Shown here: piece after piece, positions 31,820 through 40,125 of the stretch
Numbering within the stretch: the stretch's first letter is position 1
Layout of the letters: each line of letters begins with the position of its first letter
DNA from: Halarchaeum rubridurum
GTDB taxonomy: Archaea; Halobacteriota; Halobacteria; Halobacteriales; Halobacteriaceae
Reading direction: 5' to 3'
DNA: 64,000 nt
Assembly (NCBI RefSeq): GCF_014647115.1
Contig: NZ_BMOO01000005.1
Span: 186,001-250,000, forward strand
Notes under the pieces: generated by a model
Seen by the model: only the letters and a program-made list of their open reading frames with translations
Database searches by the model: none
Told to the model about the DNA's origin: nothing
Made by a program: the position numbers and the translations under genes

Positions 31820-32452
31820 CTACCGAACGAGGTAGGGGTCGGGACCGGTGAGAAAGCGCCCGAGGTCGGATTCGCGGCGGTAGTCGCGGGCCAGCAGGTC
31901 GGCGAGTGCGTCGGCGAGCGCCTCGTCGTCGCCGTCCTCCCACTCGCGCGGGTCGCGCACGGGGACGACGAGGAAGCCGCTGCCGTGGACCTCCTCGCCG
32001 TGGCGCGCGGCCATGTCGCTCGTGTCGACCTTCCCGCGGCGGGCCGTGTACTGTTCGAGGACGTGTTCGGTCGCGGCGCGCCCGACCGGGAGGAGGACGT
32101 GGGCCGTGATCGCGCGGAGCTCCGCGTCGAAGAACGGCTCCATCTCGGCGTAGTCGGCGGCGCTCGGGTCGCCCTCGACGACTCCCATGTGCCGGTAGGA
32201 GACGAAGAGGTCGTCGACGGCGGGTTCGTCGCCGGGTTCGTCGACGAGGCCGACGGCGGCGAGCGCGTGCTGGAGGCGGACGGCCGCGTCCGTGCCGGTG
32301 AACGGCACGCCGGTCTCCGCGCCGCCGTGCGCGCCCGGGTGGTCGCCGACGACGTGGAAGTCGGCGTTCGCGTCGCCGTATCCGGGGACGTACGCGTCGG
32401 TGTCCGGGTGCATCCCGAACGGATTGCTCGTCCGGTCCGTGACGTTCTCCAT
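31820..32452 (-). CDS. Uracil-DNA glycosylase superfamily protein without iron-sulfur cysteines
   Basis: 210 residues from the ATG ending at 32452, with a TATA-like CTTATTC near 32475-32481. Motif 1 of family 4/5 UDGs is recognisable as VVGDHPGAHGGAETGVPFTG, and LLPVGRAATEHVL is in the place of the inner strand-helix. However the protein has no cysteine at all, so the four-cysteine iron-sulfur site of family 4 is missing, and Glu/Ala of GEAPG are replaced by Asp/His. It is probably one of the haloarchaeal UDG-like families; activity on uracil is inferred, not shown. Confidence 0.72.
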   Translation of the reverse strand: MENVTDRTSNPFGMHPDTDAYVPGYGDANADFHVVGDHPGAHGGAETGVPFTGTDAAVRLQHALAAVGLVDEPGDEPAVDDLFVSYRHMGVVEGDPSAADYAEMEPFFDAELRAITAHVLLPVGRAATEHVLEQYTARRGKVDTSDMAARHGEEVHGSGFLVVPVRDPREWEDGDDEALADALADLLARDYRRESDLGRFLTGPDPYLVR

Positions 32453-32511
32453 ACGCCCACGTGGCGGTCCGCGAATAAGAACGATGCGCCTCCCCCGACG
32501 AGCTACGGACG

Positions 32512-32536
32512 GGTAACCCCCTTTCCGGAGGTAACC
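32512..32536 (+). promoter_or_regulatory. Two GGTAACC motifs at the HxlR-regulator promoter
   Basis: GGTAACC occurs at 32512-32518 and 32530-32536, 18 nt apart. The second directly precedes the T-run TATA-like element (32536-32543) of the gene starting at 32567, where the BRE would lie. The same heptamer and its complement occur at the promoter of the neighbouring regulator. Confidence 0.55.
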
Positions 32537-32566
32537 TTTTTTCCGCTCGAGGTCTCCACCGTACGT

Positions 32567-32929
32567 GTGAGCAAGACCGAGCGGCTCGAAATCCAGTGCC
32601 CCGGGGACGACTGGTGTCCCATCACCGCCACCGCGACGCTCATCGGCAAGAAGTGGCACCCCGTCATCATCCACCGCCTGCTCGTCAACGGGCCGGCCGG
32701 GTTCAACGAGCTACAGGACGAGGTCGACGGCATCTCCAGTAAGGTGCTCTCGGAGAGCCTCGACGACCTCGAGGCGAAGGGGCTACTCGACCGGGAGGTC
32801 ATCGAGGAGAAGCCGATTCGGGTGCGCTACTCGCTCACGGAGACGGGCGAGTCGCTCGAAACGGTCGTGCTGGCGCTCGCCGAGTGGGGCGACGAGCACT
32901 TAGAAGCCGGAACCGAACCGACGCCTTAA
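32567..32929 (+). CDS. HxlR-type winged-helix transcriptional regulator
   Basis: 120 residues from GTG 32567, about 26 nt after a TTTTTT promoter element. The single domain matches HxlR regulators: CPITATATLIGKKWHPVIIHRLLVNG leads into the recognition part FNELQDEVDGISSKVLSESLDDLEAKGLL and the wing RVRYSLTETGESL (landmarks). The N-terminal cysteine of HxlR sensors is present in IQCPGDDWCP, with two cysteines that could sense redox or metals. Its stop overlaps that of the convergent MarR-type gene (TTAA at 32926-32929). Both promoters carry the GGTAACC motif, suggesting shared control. Confidence 0.92.
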   Translation: MSKTERLEIQCPGDDWCPITATATLIGKKWHPVIIHRLLVNGPAGFNELQDEVDGISSKVLSESLDDLEAKGLLDREVIEEKPIRVRYSLTETGESLETVVLALAEWGDEHLEAGTEPTP

Positions 32930-33201
32930 TCGAGCAGCGCGGCGCTCTGGTCGTCCGCCGTCTCCGCCTCCGAGTCCGTCTCGACGTCGAGTTGATAGAG
33001 GTTCTGTCGGGCGTCCGGGATGTAGATGTCCTTCTGAACGACGCCGCTCTCCTGCAGGCGTTCGAGCGCGTCCCGGACGGTCCGCTGGGAGAGCCGGGAC
33101 TTCTCGACGATCTCCTTCTGGGTCAGCCCACCGTTGTACTCGAGTACCTTCAGGACGAGCTTCGCACTCGGCGGGAGGTCTTGGACCGTCTCTTCGTTCA
33201 T
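32926..33201 (-). CDS. Small MarR/TrmB-type HTH regulator
   Basis: 91 residues from the ATG ending at 33201. An upstream ATG at 33228 is excluded because the TATA box (ACTATAG, about 33229-33236) lies over it and places transcription at 33201. A single winged helix fills the protein: SAKLVLKVLEYNGGLTQKEIVEKSRLSQRTVRDALERLQESGVV, in which the recognition helix is SQRTVRDALERL (landmarks), then a wing with DARQNLYQL. The acidic tail of about 20 residues has no visible function. The 16-bp palindrome at 33260-33275 and a degenerate copy next to the TATA suggest autoregulation or regulation by the neighbouring HxlR protein. Confidence 0.88.
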   Translation of the reverse strand: MNEETVQDLPPSAKLVLKVLEYNGGLTQKEIVEKSRLSQRTVRDALERLQESGVVQKDIYIPDARQNLYQLDVETDSEAETADDQSAALLD

Positions 33202-33233
33202 CGTGTTCGATGGGAGGTGCGCCACCACTATAG

Positions 33234-33275
33234 TACCTCGGTAACGGCTGCGTGAGGGGGTTACCTATAGGTAAC
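33234..33275. promoter_or_regulatory. Perfect 16-bp palindrome plus degenerate copy upstream of the MarR-type gene
   Basis: GTTACCTATAGGTAAC at 33260-33275 is a perfect palindrome with TATA at its centre. A shorter version, GTACC-TC-GGTAAC (33234-33245 on the + strand), abuts the TATA box of the gene that starts at 33201. Both halves contain the GGTAAC/GTTACC core that also appears twice at the promoter of the HxlR gene. This looks like a regulator operator. Confidence 0.65.
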
Positions 33276-33412
33276 TGGGTGGCGCGCCCCGCCGGCCACG
33301 GCGCGGTTCGTTCCCCGCCCGCGTTCCGCTCCGAACGGCGCGGATGGCCGCCGCTGAGCGGGCGTGACGACACGGAAAAACGGCGGTCGGTCGCGACGCG
33401 TCGCGCCGTGCG

Positions 33413-33649
33413 CTACTCCTCGTCGTCGTCGTCGGACACCGGCTCGGACCCCGCGACCTCGGCCTCGTAGCCGGCGCGCTCGACCTTCCCGACGAGCTCG
33501 TCCGAGTCGACGTCGCCCTCGACGGTCGCCTCGCCGGACGCCAGGTCGACGTCGACGTCGCCCGCGCCCGACGCCTCGGAGAGCGCGCCGGAGACGATGT
33601 CCACACAGCCGTCACAGCCCATTCCGCGAACGCGAAGTTTCGTGACCAT
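33413..33649 (-). CDS. Heavy-metal-associated (HMA) domain protein, copper chaperone type
   Basis: 78 residues, one complete HMA fold: metal site GMGCDGC (residues 9-15) after the first strand, then a helix, and VDLASGEATVEGDVDSDELVGKVERAGYEAEV. The Cys pair binds Cu(I) or another soft metal. The end is a run of Asp/Glu. A TATA-like CCCTAAG at about 33673-33679 fits a leaderless start. No metal ATPase is encoded nearby; the two small HTH regulators downstream could be its control genes, which is only an inference. Confidence 0.92.
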   Translation of the reverse strand: MVTKLRVRGMGCDGCVDIVSGALSEASGAGDVDVDLASGEATVEGDVDSDELVGKVERAGYEAEVAGSEPVSDDDDEE

Positions 33650-33737
33650 ACCCCCGCTTCGACCGGCAGCCCTTAGGGCGTTGTGGGCCGCGACGAGGGC
33701 ACGGAATTATACGACTGCCGCCGCTATCCCGGCCCGG

Positions 33738-35396
33738 ATGAACGCCCAACAGCGACGGGCCGCAGGCTACGTCGCCCTGCTCGTGACGGTCACCGTCGCC
33801 TACGCCCTCGTCTACCAGTGGGGGATGGCGCACCTCGAAGGACGACCGGTCACGTTCGTTCGCGCCCTCGGCGTGACGGTCCAGTCGTTCACCTCGACGG
33901 GGTACGGCGAGGACGCGCCGTGGGCGACCGCGCCGATGAACGTCCTCGTGATGGTGATGCAGCTCACCGGCCTCGTGCTCCTCGTCCTCACGCTCCCGCT
34001 GTTCGCCGCGCCGTGGGTCGAACGCCGCCTCGAAGTCGACCCACCGACGTCGAGCGACCGCACCGACCACGTCGTCATCGCCGGTTTCTCGGCGCGCGGC
34101 GAGACGCTCGTCGACGAACTCGTCGCGGCCGGCGTTCCCTACGTCCTGCTCGTCGACGACCGGGAGGCCGCCCGCCGTCACCACGAGGCCGGCCGCTCCG
34201 TCGTCTTCGCCGACCCCGAGACGGCCGCGGGGTTCGACGCCGCCAACGTCACCGCCGCGCGCAGCGTCGTCCTCGACGACACCGACGAGGCGAACGCGAT
34301 GATGGCGCTTTCCGCACGGGCCCGCGACGACGACGTTCGCATCGTCAGCTTCGCCGAGGACCCCGACGTCGCGACGTACCTCGAATACGCCGGCGCGGAC
34401 GACGTCCTCAGCCCGCACGACATCCTCGGGCGCTCGCTCGCCGACAAGGTGACCGCGACCGTCAGCACCGACCTCGGCGAGACCGTCACCATCGGGGAGG
34501 ACTTCGTCGTCGCCGAGATGCCGATTCAAGCCGGGAGCGACCTCGACGGCGCGACCATCGCCGAGAGCGACATCCGCGAACGAGCGGGCGCGCACGTCGT
34601 CGGCGCGTGGTTCGAGGGCGAGTTCGTCGGCGCGCCCGACCCAGAACGCCCCATCGGCCGCGACACGATTCTGCTCGTCGCCGGCGCGGAGTCGGACCTC
34701 GAATCGCTCAAAGGCGAGACGATAGCCGAACACCGCTCGCAGGCCCACGGCCCCGTCGTCGTCGCCGGCCACGGCGAGGTCGGCTCGACCGTCAAGAACG
34801 TCCTCGACAGCCGCGGCGTCGAGAACACCGTCGTCGACGTCGCCGACGAGCGCGCGGTCGACGTCGTCGGGGACGTCTCGGACCCGAGTGCCCTCGACGA
34901 GGCCGGCGTGGACGAGGCGGCCGCGCTCGTCCTCGCGCTCGGCGCGGACGCGGACACCGTCTTCGCCACGCTCGTCGCGCGCGAGGCGGAGCCCGACCTC
35001 GACATCGTCGCCCGCGTCGACGAAGCCGACGCCGCCTCGAAGGTGTACGCCGCCGGCGCGGACTACGTCATGGCGCTCGCCACCGTCAGCGGCCGGATGC
35101 TCGCCGACACCGTCCTCGGCGAGAACGTCATGAGCCTCGACACCGGCGTCACCATCGTCAACACGACCGCGCCGGCGCTCGCGGGGCGCACCCTCGCCGG
35201 CGCGGACGTCCGCGACCGGACCGGCTGTACGGTCATCGCCGTCGAGCGCGACGGCGACGTCCGCACCGACCTCCCACCCGACTTCGAGTTTCGGGCCGAC
35301 GACCGTCTCGTCGTCGCCGGCACCGACGAGGACGTCGCCTCGTTCAACGAGTTCGTCGGCTCCATCGGGAGTCCCGGAGCCGCCGCCGATGGGTGA
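33738..35396 (+). CDS. Potassium channel with two RCK (TrkA) modules
   Basis: 552 residues from ATG 33738. Two membrane helices (about 11-30 and 67-92) flank a pore loop with the K+ filter TSTGYGED (52-59). Then come two RCK units: TrkA-N with the degenerate nucleotide loop GFSARG (116-121) and TrkA-C (about 240-320), and a second TrkA-N with canonical GHGEVG (344-349) and TrkA-C (about 465-545). The architecture is that of MthK/GsuK-like channels gated by ligands at RCK domains. Only the second module keeps a proper GxGxxG. It would conduct K+, the main cytoplasmic ion of halophiles. Confidence 0.92.
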   Translation: MNAQQRRAAGYVALLVTVTVAYALVYQWGMAHLEGRPVTFVRALGVTVQSFTSTGYGEDAPWATAPMNVLVMVMQLTGLVLLVLTLPLFAAPWVERRLEVDPPTSSDRTDHVVIAGFSARGETLVDELVAAGVPYVLLVDDREAARRHHEAGRSVVFADPETAAGFDAANVTAARSVVLDDTDEANAMMALSARARDDDVRIVSFAEDPDVATYLEYAGADDVLSPHDILGRSLADKVTATVSTDLGETVTIGEDFVVAEMPIQAGSDLDGATIAESDIRERAGAHVVGAWFEGEFVGAPDPERPIGRDTILLVAGAESDLESLKGETIAEHRSQAHGPVVVAGHGEVGSTVKNVLDSRGVENTVVDVADERAVDVVGDVSDPSALDEAGVDEAAALVLALGADADTVFATLVAREAEPDLDIVARVDEADAASKVYAAGADYVMALATVSGRMLADTVLGENVMSLDTGVTIVNTTAPALAGRTLAGADVRDRTGCTVIAVERDGDVRTDLPPDFEFRADDRLVVAGTDEDVASFNEFVGSIGSPGAAADG

Positions 35397-35476
35397 TCCG
35401 GTCACCTTTCGGCCGCTATCCCGCACATACTTATGTTGGCTGGGCATAGACGACCCAAGGACGGCACCGAGAGGAG

Positions 35477-36151
35477 ATGTCGGTACACCCAGCAGACATG
35501 CCATATAAGATCGACGGCGCCCTCCCGCCGGAGCTGCTCACGGAAGTCGAGCCCGGCACGAACCTGCTCGTCAGCGGTCCGGCGATGTCGGGCAAGCGAC
35601 AGCTCCTGCTGAAGCTCCTCGCGCGCGGTGAGAGCGAGGGGGAGGGCTCCGTCGTCGTCACCTCGCGGAACCCCGCCGCCGACGTCGTCGACGCCTACCA
35701 GGACGTCCGACCGAGCGACGGTCACGACTTCCTCCGCATCATCGACTGCGTCGGTGACGCCACGGAGGTAGAGGGTGCCCGCGTCCACGGCGTCTCCTCG
35801 CCCGGCGACCTCACCGGTATCGGAATCGAGTTCTCCGAAATCGCCCGCGAGGCCGAGGAGGCCGACCTCGGGCGCGTTCGAGTCGGTTTCGACTCGCTCT
35901 CCCCGCTTCTCATGTACGTCGACCTCCAGCGGCTCTTTCGCTTCCTCCACGTCTTTACCAGCCAGATTCAGAGTCGCGACTGGCTCGGTCTCTTCGCCAT
36001 CGACCCCGACAGCCACGACCAACAGGAGGTCAACACCATCAGCCAGCTCTTCGACGGGATGGTGGAGATACGCCTCGCGGACGGCGGCGGCCGCGAAGCC
36101 CGCGTCCGTGGCGTCACCGACGCCCCCACGGATTGGGTCGCGCTCGACTGA
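35477..36151 (+). CDS. RAD55/KaiC-like haloarchaeal protein (HTR-like)
   Basis: 224 residues from ATG 35477; ATG 35498 is an alternative. A TATA-like CTTATGT at about 35429-35435 implies a leader of 18-39 nt. The Walker A region is SGPAMSGKRQLLLKLL, a P-loop in which the usual Ser/Thr after Lys is Arg. Further landmarks are SVVVTSRNPAADVVDAY, SSPGDLTGIGIEFSE and VRVGFDSLSPLLMYVD in the Walker B position, as in the RecA-like DUF7504/HTR-like family of haloarchaea. Members often sit near signalling genes, role unknown. The protein at 25943 is a shorter relative. Confidence 0.85.
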   Translation: MSVHPADMPYKIDGALPPELLTEVEPGTNLLVSGPAMSGKRQLLLKLLARGESEGEGSVVVTSRNPAADVVDAYQDVRPSDGHDFLRIIDCVGDATEVEGARVHGVSSPGDLTGIGIEFSEIAREAEEADLGRVRVGFDSLSPLLMYVDLQRLFRFLHVFTSQIQSRDWLGLFAIDPDSHDQQEVNTISQLFDGMVEIRLADGGGREARVRGVTDAPTDWVALD

Positions 36152-36198
36152 CGATTCGGCCTCGGGCCGCACGCGGCGACGGCCGGTGAGCGCCCCGC

Positions 36199-36555
36199 TC
36201 ACCGCACCGTCCCGTGTCGCTCCGTCGCCACGCTCGCCAGCGTCCCGCGTTCTCGCGCGTACGTGACGTGCGTCTCGCAGTCGCAGTCCGACGCCCCGAG
36301 CCCCGGGACCGGCTCGCCCGCGTCGAGATCGGTCCCCGGGTGGCCGGTGAGATAGTCGACGTGCCAGTGCCGAACGTCGTGTTCGCCCGCGGCGACGCGG
36401 CGGTGGCGCTCGACGCGCGAGAGGCCGCCGGGGCCGAACGCCGAGCCCGTGTAGGCGTACCACCCGGAGTCGAGACGTCGCTCGCCGGCCGCGCCGAAAG
36501 TGACCGTCGCGGGCGTCGGTAGGGAGAGGAGCAGCGTGTACGTGCCGGGGTTCAC
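36199..36555 (-). CDS. GIY-YIG nuclease, DUF123 family
   Basis: 118 residues from GTG 36555; the CTTTTTT element at about 36581-36587 gives a leaderless start there. The GIY-YIG-like core is visible as PGTYTLLLSLP, GWYAYTGSAFGPGGLSRVERHRR and HWHVDYLTGHP, and the family end as GLGASDCDCETHV with its conserved Asp-Cys. DUF123 proteins are small archaeal and bacterial single-domain nucleases of unknown substrate. Flanked by the RAD55-like gene (convergent) and the aminotransferase gene (same strand). Confidence 0.87.
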   Translation of the reverse strand: MNPGTYTLLLSLPTPATVTFGAAGERRLDSGWYAYTGSAFGPGGLSRVERHRRVAAGEHDVRHWHVDYLTGHPGTDLDAGEPVPGLGASDCDCETHVTYARERGTLASVATERHGTVR

Positions 36556-36609
36556 GTCCCGTCGTGACCGCCGCGTCGGCAAAAAAGGGTCGCGTCGGCG
36601 ACGTCGCGC

Positions 36610-37752
36610 TTAGAGGTAGCCCTCGGCGTCGAGGCGCTCGACGGCCTCGGCGAGGCGCTGCTTGCTGTTCGCGTAGGAGACGCGGGCGTAGCCGGGCGCG
36701 CCGAACGCGGAGCCGGGGACGGTGGCGACGTGCGCGTCTTCGAGGGCGTTCGTGCACCACGACTGGTCGTCGTCGTCGACGGGGAGCATCATGTAGAACG
36801 CGCCCTCGGGCGTCGCGGGCTCGACGCCGTGTTCGGCGAGGAGGTCGAGGAGGAACTCGCGGCGCTCGCTGAACGCCTCGACCATCTCCTCGACGGCGGT
36901 CTCGGTGTTCTCCAGGGCCTCGACGCCACCGTACTGGACGAAGTGCGTCGCGGAGGAGACGGAGTGCGACTGTATCTTCCCCGCCTCCGCGACGATGTCG
37001 TCGGGGGCGGCGAGGTAGCCGAGTCGCCATCCGGTCATCGAGTAGGCCTTCGAGAAGCCGTTGATGGTGACGGTGCGCTCGTACATCCTCTCCAGACCGG
37101 CGAGGCTGACGTGCTCCGCGCCGTAGTTGATGTGCTGGTAGATTTCGTCGGAGATGACGGTGATGTCGTGCTCGACGGCGAGGTCACGCACGCCCTCCAT
37201 CGCCGCGCGGCTGTAGACGGCCCCCGTCGGGTTGTTCGGGGAGTTGACGACGAGGAGCGTCGTCTCGTCGCTCACCGCGTCGGCGAGGTCGTCGAGCGCG
37301 GGTTCGAGCTGGAAGTCGTGTTCGGCGAGGTCGACGCGCGTCAGGTCGCCGCCCGCCATCTTCGCCATCGCCTCGTAGGAGACCCACGCGGGGTCGAGGA
37401 GGACGACCTCGTCGCCCTCGTCCACCACGGTCTGGAAGGTCTCGAAGAGCGCCTGCTTCGCGCCGGGCGTGACGATGACGTTGCCCGCCTCGTAGTCGAG
37501 GCCGTCGCCCTGCAGTTTGGCCGCGATGGCCTCGCGGAGTTCGGGGACGCCGTTCGACGGGGCGTACCCCGTGTCGCCGCGTTCGAGCGACGTCTCGCTC
37601 GCCTCGACGATGTTCTCGGGGGTGTCGAAGTCGGGTTCGCCGACGGAGAGGTCGACGACGTCTTCGCCCTCGGCTTCGAGTTCCTTCGCGAGGTTGCTCA
37701 CCGCGAGCGTCGCGCTCGGTTCGACACGCGTGATGCGGTCTGCGAATTCCAT
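36610..37752 (-). CDS. aspC: PLP-dependent aminotransferase (class I, aspartate/aromatic type)
   Basis: 380 residues. Fold-type I aminotransferase with all key residues: SVGEPDFDTP at the N-terminus, GYAPSNGVPELR, TPGAKQALF, SPNNPTG (171-177), D202 in SDEIYQ, the Schiff-base lysine K235 in NGFSKAYSMTGWRLGY, and the substrate arginine in YARVSYAN near the C-terminus. It would transfer amino groups between amino acids and 2-oxoglutarate. The gene lies 3 nt after ribH on the same strand. The exact amino acid (Asp, Ala or aromatic) is not certain, so the symbol is tentative. Confidence 0.9.
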   Translation of the reverse strand: MEFADRITRVEPSATLAVSNLAKELEAEGEDVVDLSVGEPDFDTPENIVEASETSLERGDTGYAPSNGVPELREAIAAKLQGDGLDYEAGNVIVTPGAKQALFETFQTVVDEGDEVVLLDPAWVSYEAMAKMAGGDLTRVDLAEHDFQLEPALDDLADAVSDETTLLVVNSPNNPTGAVYSRAAMEGVRDLAVEHDITVISDEIYQHINYGAEHVSLAGLERMYERTVTINGFSKAYSMTGWRLGYLAAPDDIVAEAGKIQSHSVSSATHFVQYGGVEALENTETAVEEMVEAFSERREFLLDLLAEHGVEPATPEGAFYMMLPVDDDDQSWCTNALEDAHVATVPGSAFGAPGYARVSYANSKQRLAEAVERLDAEGYL

Positions 37753-37755
37753 GAG

Positions 37756-38166
37756 TTAGAGGTCCTCCAGTGTGTCCGCGAGTGCGAGGGCGCTCTCGAC
37801 GGCCTCCGCGCCCTTCTCGATCCGCTCTCTGGCCTCCGCACCGGACATCCCCGGGCCCGAGACGCCGAGAGTGACGGGCACGTCGCGTTCGAGGCTCACG
37901 TCGCTGAGCTTCGAGGCGATGGCGTGCCCGATAACCTCGTCGTGGTCGGTGTCGCCGGTCACGATGGCGCCGAGCACCGCGACGGCGTCGACGTCGGAGC
38001 GGCGAGCGAGGCGGTCGGCGACGAGCGGCGCGTCGTACGCGCCCGGCACGTGGACGGTCTCGGCGACCGTCGCGCCCGCGTCGGCGGCGGCGTCGCGCGC
38101 TGCCTCCTCCATGCCCTCGGTGACGCTGCGGTTGAACTCGGCGACGACCAGTCCCAGGGACACCAT
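37756..38166 (-). CDS. ribH: 6,7-dimethyl-8-ribityllumazine synthase
   Basis: 136 residues from the ATG ending at 38166. It condenses the pyrimidine precursor with dihydroxybutanone phosphate in riboflavin synthesis. Landmarks: LGLVVAEFNRSVTEGM (phosphate/aromatic binding), HVPGAYDAPL, LGAIVTGDTDHDEVIGHA with the catalytic histidine, and VPVTLGVSGPGMS. Length is typical of archaeal RibH. The aminotransferase gene follows after 3 nt, so they share a transcript, although the pathways are not obviously related. Confidence 0.93.
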   Translation of the reverse strand: MVSLGLVVAEFNRSVTEGMEEAARDAAADAGATVAETVHVPGAYDAPLVADRLARRSDVDAVAVLGAIVTGDTDHDEVIGHAIASKLSDVSLERDVPVTLGVSGPGMSGAEARERIEKGAEAVESALALADTLEDL

Positions 38167-38291
38167 GTGCGAACCGTCCACCCGGGCCGGCAAAACGCTA
38201 CCGTTCTCGCGTGCGCGCCCCCGGTCGCGCGCCGCCAACGGGGTCGCCGTTCAGAAACAGTTACCCCGGCCCGTCACGAGGCTTCGGACAG

Positions 38292-40037
38292 ATGTCCGAC
38301 TCGGATCGCCGCGTCGCCGTCGCCGTCCTCGCCGTGACGGCCGTCGCGCTCGTCGCCCGCTTCGTCTCGCTCGGCGCGCGCGTCGCCCACTGGGACGAGG
38401 GGCGCGTCGGCTACTGGGTGCTCCGGTACGCCGAGACCGGCGCGTACACCTACCACCCCATCGTCCACGGCCCGTTCCTCTTCCACGTCAACCGCGTCGT
38501 CTTCGGGGCGTTCGGCGCGAGCGACCTGACGATGCGCGCCGTCGTCGCGCTCGTCGGCGGCCTCCTCCCCCTGACCGCGTGGCTCCTCCGCGAGCGCCTC
38601 TCCGGAACGGAGACCGTCGCGCTCGCCGTCGCGTTCGCCGCGAACCCCCTCCTCCTCTACTACTCGCGGTTCATGCGCAACGACGTCCTCGTCGCCGCGT
38701 TCGCGTTCGCCGCGTTCGCCCTCGTCGTCCGGGCCGTCGACACCGGCCGACGCCGTCACCTCTACGCGGGCGCGCTCTCGCTCGGCCTCGCCTTCACGAC
38801 GAAGGAGAACGCCCTCGTCTACGTCGCCTGCTGGGTCGGCGCGCTCGGCCTCCTGCTCGACTGGGTGCTCGTCCGCGCACGCGTCCGCGACCGGAGCGCC
38901 GTCGCCGCCCTCGCCGAGCGCGGTATCGCGGTCGGCCGCGGCCTCCGAGCGTGGGCGCGCGACCTCGGCGCGGCCGTCGTCGTCTTCCTCGCCGTCGTCG
39001 TCGTCTTCTACGCGCCGCGCCCCGAGTTCGGCCGCGCGCTCACGACCCCCGCGCTCCTCCCGGACGTCCTCGCGCGGGCGACGCTCGGCTCCGTCGGGAA
39101 GTTCGCCGACACCTGGGTCGGCGGCCACCCGCACAGCTACGTCCACTTCTTCGTCCACGACCTCGGGACGCTCGCCGGCGGCGCGCTCGTCCTCTGCGGT
39201 CTCGCCGTCGTCGGCTTCCTCCACGACCGCTACACGGGCGACGGCCCGCGGCCGCTCGTCGCCTTCGCGGGCTACTGGGGCGGCGCGTCGCTCGTCATCT
39301 ACCCCGCCGTCTCCGACATCACCGCGCCGTGGGCGATGGTCCACGTCGTCGTCCCGCTCGCCGTCCCCGCGGCCGTCGGCGCGGGTCTGCTCGTCCGCGG
39401 GCTCTCGTGGCCGACGGGCACCGACGTCGGGCGGTGGGCGCGCGGCGTCGACGCCGAGGCCGCCGTCTCGGTCCTCCTCGTCGTTGCCCTCCTCGGGTGG
39501 AGCCTCTCCACGGGCGTCGCGGCGGCGTTCGTCCACCCCCAACAGCCCGGCCCGCTCGTCCAGTACGGCCAGCCGAACGCCGAGATGGGCGACACGCTCG
39601 CCGAAATCGACGCCGCCGTCGCGGCGAACGCGAACGCCTCGGGGCCGGACGTCCTCTACTACGGGAGTCACTTCTACGCGGAGTCGGAACCCTCCGCGGC
39701 ACCCGACGAGTCGTTCGCCGAGCCCGGCCACTGGACGTGGCGACTCCCGCTCCCGTGGTACTTCGAGGCGATGGGCGCAAAGACGGCGAGCACGACGAGC
39801 GAGGGGACGCTGGACGACACGACCGCGCCCGTGGTCGTCACGCGCGCGCGGAACTACGACGCCGTCGCGCCGAAGCTGGAGGGGTACCACGCGGCCACGT
39901 ACCGGCTCACCGCGACCGACACGCCGACCGTGTTCTTCGTGCGCAACGACACGGCGAGCGGGGGCGGGGACGACGCTGCGGCCCTTCGCTCGCCCGTGCC
40001 GCCCTCGACGTCGAGCGCGGCGGTCGCGGGCCGGTAG
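38292..40037 (+). CDS. Agl23-like (TIGR03663) multi-helix membrane protein
   Basis: 581 residues from ATG 38292, with about a dozen membrane helices. The first outside loop carries HWDEGRVGYWVLRYAETG, in the position of the catalytic Asp-Glu of GT39/PMT-like glycosyltransferases, and later YHPIVHGPFLFHVNR and YYSRFMRNDVLVA. These match TIGR03663, the haloarchaeal flippase activity-associated protein Agl23. It is probably part of surface-glycan or lipid-linked sugar handling. The last about 130 residues form an outside domain (VLYYGSHFYAESEP) and a Ser/Gly-rich tail. It is divergent from ribH. Confidence 0.85.
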   Translation: MSDSDRRVAVAVLAVTAVALVARFVSLGARVAHWDEGRVGYWVLRYAETGAYTYHPIVHGPFLFHVNRVVFGAFGASDLTMRAVVALVGGLLPLTAWLLRERLSGTETVALAVAFAANPLLLYYSRFMRNDVLVAAFAFAAFALVVRAVDTGRRRHLYAGALSLGLAFTTKENALVYVACWVGALGLLLDWVLVRARVRDRSAVAALAERGIAVGRGLRAWARDLGAAVVVFLAVVVVFYAPRPEFGRALTTPALLPDVLARATLGSVGKFADTWVGGHPHSYVHFFVHDLGTLAGGALVLCGLAVVGFLHDRYTGDGPRPLVAFAGYWGGASLVIYPAVSDITAPWAMVHVVVPLAVPAAVGAGLLVRGLSWPTGTDVGRWARGVDAEAAVSVLLVVALLGWSLSTGVAAAFVHPQQPGPLVQYGQPNAEMGDTLAEIDAAVAANANASGPDVLYYGSHFYAESEPSAAPDESFAEPGHWTWRLPLPWYFEAMGAKTASTTSEGTLDDTTAPVVVTRARNYDAVAPKLEGYHAATYRLTATDTPTVFFVRNDTASGGGDDAAALRSPVPPSTSSAAVAGR

Positions 40038-40125
40038 CGCGCGCCGCCGCGACGATAGCACGTTCGTGAACACTTAGAGGCGGGCTTCGACAACGCTTAT
40101 GCACTCCCGTCCACACCCCTCGGGT

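Noticed and set aside
33228-33228. Upstream ATG (33228) as start of the MarR-type regulator
   Set aside because: The probable TATA box occupies 33229-33236, so a transcript would begin after this ATG; the start at 33201 fits a leaderless message.
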